In this document: positions 58,168 through 64,000 of the stretch, piece after piece
Layout: each line of letters begins with the position of its first letter
Numbering within the stretch: the first letter of the stretch is position 1
Assembly (NCBI GenBank): GCA_963855995.1
Contig: OY979718.1
Span: 48,023,559-48,087,558, forward strand
Reading direction: 5' to 3'
From: Muricea muricata
Taxonomy: Eukaryota; Cnidaria; Anthozoa; Malacalcyonacea; Plexauridae
DNA length: 64,000 nt
Translations under genes and position numbers: made by a program
The notes under the pieces: model-generated
Seen by the model: the letters and a program-made list of their open reading frames with translations, nothing else
Told to the model about the DNA's origin: nothing
Databases searched by the model: none

Positions 58168-58462
58168 CTGTTTTCTATCAATTGAAGCCTTTCCATTTAA
58201 GACAAAATCTCGCATACCATGCTGGAAACTCAAGTTGATTTCGGAACCCTGAAAATACAAATAAATATTAATATCGCATTATGTTTCTTGATAATAATCA
58301 TTTGATCACAAAATTTAGATAGCTTACCCCAGATTTAAGTGATCGCTTCTCGATAGAACTCGAATCATCTTGTTGCTCGTCTTGTAAATGAAAGATGTCA
58401 ACAGCAAAGCAACAAACTGCAATTTCAAACATTACAGCAACAGCCAAGCACAAGAATTCCAT
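58168..58462 (-). pseudogene. C1q gene copy, exons 1 and 2 intact, exon 3 not found
   Basis: Exon 1 (58328-58462, 45 codons) begins MEFLCLAVAV with a strong hydrophobic core, then the acidic stretch and SIEKRS, ending GGG|gtaagc. Exon 2 (58168-58248) reads GSEINLSFQHGMRDFVLNGK... between tttcag and CAG|gtcagt. Both donor sites and the acceptor are canonical. No C1q exon follows for more than 2 kb; the next recognisable piece is a stub near 56035-56075. It could encode a short secreted peptide (72 codons) if it splices elsewhere. More likely it is a truncated duplicate. Confidence 0.65.
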
Positions 58463-58558
58463 ACTTCTTCTTGCTTCAAAATTTTTCCTTTCCTCTTTTG
58501 ATCTGAACTTCTTCTTTAGGGCTTGTCAACAAATGACCTAACGTTGGAACACAGCCTA

Positions 58559-58568
58559 TATTTATAAT
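58559..58568 (-). promoter_or_regulatory. TATA box of the 58 kb C1q copy
   Basis: Minus strand CAGGTATTATAAATATAGG, about 100 nt upstream of the ATG at 58462, aligned with the boxes of the other copies. Confidence 0.7.
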
Positions 58569-58679
58569 ACCTGTCAATATTGTAAAGACAATGCCTCCAT
58601 CTGTGTGATAACGGGCACATGCATCATTTTGCTGAAACTCGTGCAGCGTTCTAACTTCGTTTACGATTCTAATTAGGTG

Positions 58680-59280
58680 AACGAAAATGATTGACATTAA
58701 TAAGTAAAATTATCTCTATGACATGTTGGATGAATGGAGTTTGATAAATTATAGAGGTGACAGAATGCTTGAAAATCAGGGAAGAGGATGGTGAATAAGA
58801 ATCAAGATTTATTTTGATGTTTGCGCCCTCCTTCTCCAAAAAAAGGAAAGTGAGATAGACAGAAAAGAAGGACCTGGAATGTTCTAAGGCCATGCTCCTC
58901 CAGAAAATTCTTAAAATCTAGGTCTCTGAAATGTGATTTTGAGCGTTCAGAGAACACGAGCACGAAGGTGAAACGTTGAAAATGTATAATTTTGACAAGA
59001 ATGTGGGAGTTATACATGCTTGCTTATTTCATTCAAACTGATTTGAATAGATTATTATTATACTGTTCTAAATAAATGAAGTTTTCAGGAGCTTCTTTAA
59101 TTTTTAAGACCACAGTGAAGATTTAACAATTCAGTGATTTTCTATTTACCTTTTGCATTAAATTATCAGTTGATTCATCCATATACATAAGATAATCAAT
59201 TGTGTTCAGAAAAATTGACAAATATAATTCTAAAAAATGGATGAAGCTAGAAAAGAATCATTTCATCATATATAAAACAA
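58680..59280. repeat. C1q upstream repeat and Penelope target sequence
   Basis: 58680-58790 matches 32200-32300; 58870-59000 matches 32750-32890; 59190-59280 matches 5880-5970. No gene is seen. Confidence 0.6.
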
Positions 59281-59364
59281 CATACAGTTAATATTAAAGC
59301 CCAACATAGTGCGTTTAGTAGAGCCATAAATAGACCAGTTTCATAAGGTTATATATGTTTATTA

Positions 59365-59412
59365 AAAGTGACGTTTCGTCTTAACATAAGACACCTTCAG
59401 ACTAAATACAAG
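59365..59412 (-). ncRNA. Hammerhead-like motif, 3' terminal copy of Penelope 2
   Basis: Minus strand CTGAAGG, stem II GTCTTA/TAAGAC with loop TGT, then GAAACGTC with self-complementary ACGU as stem III. One core deviation: A9 is G. On the coding strand of the element, downstream of its ORF. Confidence 0.6.
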
Positions 59413-59563
59413 ATACATTAGCATGCAATATTTGAATATATAAGTTTAAGTGCTATGTTACAGAGTGTCAAATTACAAGGGACAATTAGATTTGACTAGG
59501 ACAACATAGGACAGTGTGATACAATTAGGACAACAAGGACATTTACACACAAAGACAGTCGAA

Positions 59564-61212
59564 CTAGAAAAGGTTAAGCGGAATCGAGCTGCCTCGGACA
59601 TTAAGAGTAGGTTTGTATTTATTTATGAGGAGGCTCTCTTGTATCATTAACTCATACGAATCAGAACAACAAGAAAGGATTTTGAAATCGTCAAAGTCCG
59701 CTTTGTGACCAGAGGCACACGAGTGGGAAAGCACACTGGACTTAGTGGGGTTAGAGGTATGTTTTCCCGTAATAGGAGAGATACCCAGGTGCTCTGATAT
59801 TCTAGTATGTAAAAGGTAAACAACACTAGATCTCAGGTACTTGGGAAGTTTATCCTTAAAGGGAAAAAAGAAGCGATTCGTCTGGAGGAGCGGAAAACAA
59901 ATCTAGTATCGAGATGAGGGAAAGTGGCATTACAAAGGCGATTGATTTGGGTGCGGATTTGGAGAGAATGTATTCCTGTGAATGGAAGGCAGAAATAGAT
60001 TATTTTCTTGGGAACCGTCTGGACCGAAGATTTAGGATCGAAGGTATTGTCCAAAAATCTACGAGTAATTCGTTCAAACATGTGAGAAGGGAAACCATTG
60101 AGTTTGAATAGATTTCTAGCAACCTCAAGTTGGATGTGGAAGTTTTCATAGCTCAAGCAGAGATTGAATATGCGATGAATAAGGCAAGATACTAAACATC
60201 GTTTGTACGTGAGGGGGATAAAGCTATGGAAGTTGGTGAAAAGACCGGTAAACTTGGGTTTGCGGTAAACAGATGTACTGAATTTACCCTAGGAACGAGA
60301 TATGTCTATGTCATGGAACGGCAGTTTATTCCTGTCACGCTCAACTTCAGAACTGAACGTTGTATTGGGGTGCTGTTGGTTGAGATATTTAAGGAAAGGA
60401 GGTACGTAGTTCAGGGATTGGAAAAGAAGAAAGCAGTCATCAACATATCGTCGGTAGAGTACAGGCTTGAAAGAAGAAGGACAGTTCTGGAGCCAGATTT
60501 CTTCATGGAAGGACATGAATACATTGGCAAAGAGTGGACCTAATGGACTGCCCATTGCAACGCCGTCAACTTGTTGGTATAAGCGGCCGTTGAAAATAAA
60601 GTGGCAGTTCATCACAGATAGCGACGGAAGTTTGTGAAACTCAGAGCGATCAAGACCATTAAAGAACTGGCAATTAGAAAACAAAGAGTTAGAGATTATA
60701 TCAATGGTTTCATTCACAGGAATATTGGTGAACAAGGAAGTGACATCAAAACTAGCCATGACTATATTGCTTGAGTCGATGTCACTATTCAACAGCTCTT
60801 GGACGAAGGAGAAAGAATCAGTAATTATGAGGGAACTAGTGGTAAGAGGAGTTAAGAGTGGAATAAAGAATTTGGCAAGCTTGTATGAATAGTGGTTGAA
60901 CGAGGAAAGAATTGGTCTAAGAGGAATGGTGGATTTATGGATTTTAGGGAGACCGTATAGTATACCTATACGAGAGCCAGTAGGATATAGTTCACTGTAA
61001 GTTTTTTCATTTAGGGAGTTTGCAGCTTTGAGTTTCTTCAATAAGGCTTTGACTTGATTTTCACGTTGTAAGGTAACTTTCACAGGGTCTTCGTTCATTA
61101 GTTGAAATTAGGACGTGTCGGATAATATAGCATCCATTTTCTTGTTGTAGTCGTCTTTGTTGAGTATTACTACACCATTGCCTTTGTCCGGTTTCATAAT
61201 GAATATGTCCTA
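59564..61212 (-). pseudogene. Penelope-like element 2 RT and partial GIY-YIG
   Basis: The minus-strand reading starts at IMKPDKGNGVVILNKDDY (about 61145-61200), has a stop just before MNEDPVKV, then YGLPKIHKSTIPLRPI (about 60905-60960), ASFDVTSLFTNIPVNE (about 60710-60760), VDGVAMGSPLGPLFANVF (about 60520-60575), LYRRYVDDCF (about 60430-60460, aspartates intact) and LPFHDIDI, followed by frameshifts near 60290, 60160 and 59860. The endonuclease region keeps RISEHLG, SVLSHSCASGH and QESLLINKYKP but lacks the GIY...YIG strand, which is deleted between SSVVY and LLHTRI (about 59810). So the nuclease is catalytically dead while the RT core is nearly intact. The N-terminal domain is missing through 5' truncation. 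Confidence 0.85.
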
Positions 61213-61294
61213 GTCAAATCTAATTGTCCCTTGTAATTTGACACTCTGTAACATAACACTTAAACTTATATATTCAAATATTGCATGCTAATGT

Positions 61295-61345
61295 ATCTTG
61301 TATTTAGTCTGAAGATGTCTTATTTTAAGACGAAGCGTCACTTTT
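61295..61345 (+). ncRNA. Hammerhead-like motif, inverted terminal copy of Penelope 2
   Basis: CTGAAGA (61309-61315), stem II GTCTTA/TAAGAC (61317-61322, 61326-61331), GAA (61332-61334) then GCGTC. The first seven core positions fit the consensus (position 7 is free). The deviation is G for A at position 15.1, giving a G-U pair. Stem I is weak (AGU/ACU then an internal loop). Antisense to the element's ORF because this terminal copy is inverted. Confidence 0.55.
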
Positions 61346-61470
61346 AATAAACATATATAACCTTATGAAACTGGTCTATTTATGGCTCTACTAAAAGCAC
61401 TATGTTGGACTTCAATATTTATTCTGCGAATTCGATTTCCGCCCGGCAGTTCTATCGCCATACAGTTAAT

Positions 61471-62366
61471 AGTGCAAAAATTAATAACGCACGAACGCAA
61501 ACAATATCAAAGTGCAGTATAAGATATGTCCAGTTTTGAAAAGGTTGCAGTTATAAAATATCAATAAAACTATACATTTTTCCAAACCGAATATGGGTAA
61601 TAAATTTATATTTCATGTTTCCTCTGTCACTCAGTGCGGTTAACAGGAAGGTGTGAGGAGTATGGTATGGAAATTTCTTGTTTCGAAAATATTTTACTAA
61701 AGCATCGCGGACCTTTTACCCGAAATTACCTGCCATATACGTATACTAACATTAAATTTGCATGAAATTTCAACGATGCAGTACGTCAGTTATACACTGC
61801 GTGTAAAGTTATTATGCAATTGTTAATTTATTGAATTTTTCTGCGTTTTCTAAAATAGATTGTCATGTCGCTTTCCGTCATGGCGGAAGTAATTAGTATT
61901 CAAGATGGCGGCGGTCTTATTATAGATTCAGAATGACGTCATTGAAATGATAGTGCAAGAGGGGTCATTATAGATTCAGGATGACGTCATTGACATGACA
62001 GTGCAAGAGGGTTGTAACACTGTACGGCCCCTTTGGGAACACATTATAAATTCAAGATGGTGGCGGTATTATTACAGATTCAGGATGACGTCATCATGAG
62101 GAGGGCCCTATGGCGCCGGAAGTAATTAGTATGCAGAATGATGATGTCATTATAAATAACGTGAGATCTCCCGTGAGATCTAACGTTAAGAATCTAACGT
62201 TAGATTTAGCGTTTGATTTGTATGAGAATAAACATGTAAAAGAGAACAAAAACAATGTTTCGACATATTTACTGCGATATAGCCTTCTCATTACAAGCAT
62301 TTACTTAGAGCAATAGTTTATCTATAGTGTTTGGATTCATTGCTCTGGAAAACGTCCTTGATCTTC
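61471..62366. repeat. Spacer with repeated TGACGTCA palindromes
   Basis: 61615-61790 matches 32915-33085. From about 61880 a degenerate tandem repeat runs: ATTATAGATTCAG(A/G)ATGACGTCATTGA(A/C)ATGA occurs twice (about 61918-61950, 61968-62000) and a third shorter copy near 62072-62096. Each contains TGACGTCA, the CREB/ATF consensus site. AAGATGGCGGCGG-type words alternate with them. GCCGGAAGTAATTAGTAT at 62115 echoes GCGGAAGTAATTAGTAT at 61883. No gene. Confidence 0.6.
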
Positions 62367-62858
62367 TTAAAGCCGTTTCAGCAAAAACTTTCTCTTCTTT
62401 ACGGCCGCTGCTATAGCTTTATCAGGATCAAACATATTGTTGTTCACATAATCGTCTCGGGTCGCCATGATCTTTTTATGGATGGGATCTTTTCTCAATG
62501 CTTTCATCCATGCCAGATTGTTCATATAGACATCGCCCAATTCCTTTTGAAAAACAGGTAGAATTTTTTCAAAGGCTTCCTGTTTTGCTTCACTTTCGTC
62601 ACGACTCTCCATGAGAAGCGCTTGCAAGATGTCGTCGTACTGATCCCGGACCTTGGACGCCGCGTCGTTGATCAATGTAGACCAGGGATCGATTTCCTTT
62701 TTAGAACTGTTTTCAGTTGTGATGCTGCTTTGTTCTTCTTCAGATCTGTTTTCATCACGGTCTTCTGTCGTAATGCTACTATCGTCTTCGGCATGAGTTT
62801 CCATGGAACTTTCGCTGTAGTCATCGCCTACGAGGCTTTCGCTGTATTGACTGTCCAT
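62367..62858 (-). CDS. Acidic protein, 163 aa, viral-element type
   Basis: Uninterrupted frame starting MDSQYSES, 22 nt or so downstream of the presumed transcription start set by a TATAAATA box. Residues 1-65 are very acidic and Ser/Thr-rich with two SSITTE repeats. Residues 65-163 are predicted helical with a conserved-looking block WMKALRKDPIHKKIM and a basic end KKRKFLLKRL. I do not know a named function. From memory of invertebrate genomes, proteins with this A(L/M)KKDP.(H/Y)KK pattern accompany packaging-type ATPases in integrated DNA-virus-like elements; that is recollection, not a search result. Divergent from the ATPase gene at 63424, about 570 bp apart. Intact, so possibly a recent insertion. 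Confidence 0.7.
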   Translation of the reverse strand: MDSQYSESLVGDDYSESSMETHAEDDSSITTEDRDENRSEEEQSSITTENSSKKEIDPWSTLINDAASKVRDQYDDILQALLMESRDESEAKQEAFEKILPVFQKELGDVYMNNLAWMKALRKDPIHKKIMATRDDYVNNNMFDPDKAIAAAVKKRKFLLKRL

Positions 62859-62908
62859 TGTCTTACGAATGTCAGTGCAAAATAAGCGAATTCTCGGTTA
62901 TGTACGAC

Positions 62909-62916
62909 TATTTATA
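62909..62916 (-). promoter_or_regulatory. TATA box of the acidic-protein gene
   Basis: Minus strand TGTATAAATAGTCG, about 50 nt upstream of the ATG at 62858. Well placed for transcription starting near 62880. Confidence 0.65.
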
Positions 62917-62984
62917 CACAATAACACATCCTAATAATTTTGGCGGGAGCATACAAACGAACCTATTTTGAGAGCTTTAGAGAA

Positions 62985-63100
62985 CCGTAAGGAAACCCAT
63001 AGGCAACCTCCAGGCAACCCCGAGGGAACCCCAAGGCAACCCCGAGGGAACCCCAAGGCAACCTCGATGGAACCCCGAGGGAACCCCCAGGCTAGGAAGC
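62985..63100. repeat. ~21-bp tandem repeat between divergent genes
   Basis: About five imperfect copies of GGCAACCCCGAGGGAACCCCA. It lies between the acidic-protein promoter and the ATPase gene, in the shared intergenic region. Copies vary at one to three positions. Confidence 0.8.
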
Positions 63101-63128
63101 TCTACTTAAAAACACGGATATATATATA

Positions 63129-63319
63129 TTTAGTAGAATCATACTAGTATACTATTGCAAATGCTGTAATTTGATTGGCTACTCTACTCACTACCTGTTC
63201 CTCGATAGATAGCGAGTAGCGAAACAATCATCTTCCTATAAAGATTTCTTTTAAAAAATTGCTTAAAAATCAAATTTTTTGTTGAATATTCCATGTTTGA
63301 CCTCTGATTCTACTAAAAC
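63129..63319. repeat. Possible ~190-bp MITE
   Basis: TTTAGTAGAATCA (63129-63141 or so) is mirrored by TGATTCTACTAAA (about 63307-63319), a perfect 13-bp inverted repeat. No target duplication was fixed. No coding sequence. Confidence 0.45.
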
Positions 63320-63423
63320 AACTCGCTCTCGATTTCTATGCGGTGATAGTTGATTCGGGCTTCGCCCTAATTGTTAAATAGAAGTGTTTATGTTTAAACT
63401 TTAATCATTTGAGCTAGCAATCA

Positions 63424-64000
63424 TGCCGAGACGATTTCCTCGGACCTGTCCGGTTTGGGACGCCCTCATTTGAAAAATCTCAGCACGCATCCTTTAAAAC
63501 TGCACAAACTATCTTCCAAGGAGAGAAGGCCTTATCTTAAGCAAGCCCAGGTGTCGTTATGGCAGCCCCGCGTCGAAAGGTCTCCGCATATGACCATGTC
63601 CTATATGAACGTTGAGAAACCTGGACAAAAGCGTGTAAAACAAAGTGAACATTCGCCACCCGCAAAAAGACCAAGAACAGCAGCGCGTACGACATCTTTG
63701 GCAACCGAACCATGTCCGGAATTCAACTTCCGCCATAAATTCTCACTTTTGGTTGTGGGCCCCACACAAAGTGGAAAAACGTATTTTGTTCAACAAATTT
63801 TAAAACACAATCGTATCGTGCATGAAGAGAAAAAGAGTATTCGCATTTCTTGGTACTACAATCAATGGCAAGAATGTTACGAAGAGTTAAAAAAGTCTCT
63901 CGGAAAAAGCATCCGATTTAAAAGAGGTGTGTCCGAACTGTCTAAAGATCTGTGTGAAATCAATCCCCGATACAATAACATCATCATCCTAGTCGATTTG
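63424..64000 (+). CDS. P-loop packaging-type ATPase (A32/FtsK-like), partial at window edge, one frameshift
   Basis: ATG at 63424 opens a short frame that begins a zinc-finger-like CxxC (about 63448-63459). A single-base frame change near 63456 separates it from the long frame, which continues LKNLST, HPLKLH (matching the His pair of such a finger), a basic linker with KR and PAKRPR (nuclear-localisation-like), then FSLLVVGPTQSGKT with Walker A at 63758-63781 and, at the very end of the window, a hydrophobic strand ending ILVDL that should be Walker B. SWYYNQWQECYEEL lies between. This matches the genome-packaging ATPases of Polinton/adintovirus-type and large DNA viruses, which pump DNA into capsids. 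A second ATG in the long frame (63590) could give a shorter product with the complete ATPase. The 3' end is outside the window. Confidence 0.7.

Larger units (their letters stand above)
59293..61458 (-). mobile_element. Penelope-like element 2 with inverted terminal copies and 12-bp target duplication
   Basis: CATACAGTTAAT stands at both edges (59281-59292 and 61459-61470). About 214-bp terminal copies face each other (59290-59503 and 61206-61421), each with a hammerhead-like motif. The coding part is on the minus strand and 5'-truncated: it begins exactly where the right arm ends. This layout, a truncated body with one terminal repeat inverted at the 5' end, is known for Penelope insertions. 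Confidence 0.9.

Noticed and set aside
59914..60892. Plus-strand open frames of 62-105 codons
   Set aside because: They are antisense to the Penelope reverse transcriptase, whose motifs are all on the minus strand.
62985..63100. CRISPR-like array
   Set aside because: Units are contiguous and degenerate without unique spacers, and the DNA is animal.
1..64000. tRNA or rRNA genes
   Set aside because: I saw no cloverleaf with paired A and B boxes and no ribosomal RNA segment; a covariance scan would be the proper test.

Overview
The window is eukaryotic, non-coding-rich, AT-rich DNA from an invertebrate animal. Genes are split by introns with canonical GT/AG sites, promoters carry TATAAATA-type boxes, and the transposons are animal types: Penelope-like elements with GIY-YIG endonuclease, jockey- and L1/Tx1-type LINEs, Ty3/Gypsy, hAT, PIF/Harbinger, mariner-like and MULE-like elements. 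A secreted globular C1q family in many copies fits an aquatic invertebrate such as a mollusc or cnidarian. I cannot decide the phylum from the sequence.

The host theme is a decaying C1q cluster. One copy (29390-31976, minus strand) looks intact: signal-peptide exon, 27-codon second exon, C1q exon, 209 residues in all. Three further 5' ends (about 46.4-46.8, 49.1-49.2 and 58.2-58.6 kb) and at least seven C1q-exon fragments (3.0, 5.2, 19.7, 34.0, 48.4, 53.4 and 54.7 kb) are partial or broken. The cluster grew by segmental duplication: positions 1-5.7 kb match 50.3-56.4 kb, a piece lies inverted at 34.5-35.2 kb, and the right copy holds a further tandem duplication of about 1.5 kb.

Layout. 1-5.7 kb: left duplicon. 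7.6-11.9 kb: hAT transposase relic holding a Harbinger MITE and an hAT-like MITE that itself holds a mariner-like MITE. 11.95-14.2 kb: 2.25 kb foldback element with long inverted arms, a perfect 9-bp target duplication and a captured RecQ-like fragment. 14.2 and 16.2 kb: two identical 257-bp MITEs. 17.1-19.6 kb: 2.5 kb DNA transposon in C1q flanking sequence. 19.6-20.6 kb: C1q pseudogene with an hAT MITE beside it. 21.2-25.0 kb: Penelope and Ty3/Gypsy relics. 25.1-28.0 kb: 5'-truncated jockey-type LINE. 29.4-32.1 kb: intact C1q gene with a Harbinger element in intron 2. 33.5-33.9 kb: solo LTR. 35.7-43.1 kb: Penelope-like element split in its GIY-YIG domain by a 4.8 kb L1/Tx1-type LINE and ending in a hammerhead ribozyme with a consensus core. 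45-59 kb: C1q partial copies, MITEs, the right duplicon, a foldback element and a 156-bp palindrome. 59.3-61.5 kb: a second Penelope element with inverted terminal copies and a 12-bp target duplication. 62.4-64.0 kb: a divergent pair of an intact acidic protein and a P-loop ATPase of the viral-packaging type, with a tandem repeat between them, probably the edge of an integrated Polinton/adintovirus-like element.

Because C1q units are repeated, many insertions can be read against an empty paralogous copy, which gives boundaries and relative ages by eye. All similarity statements come from reading the sequence; no search was run.
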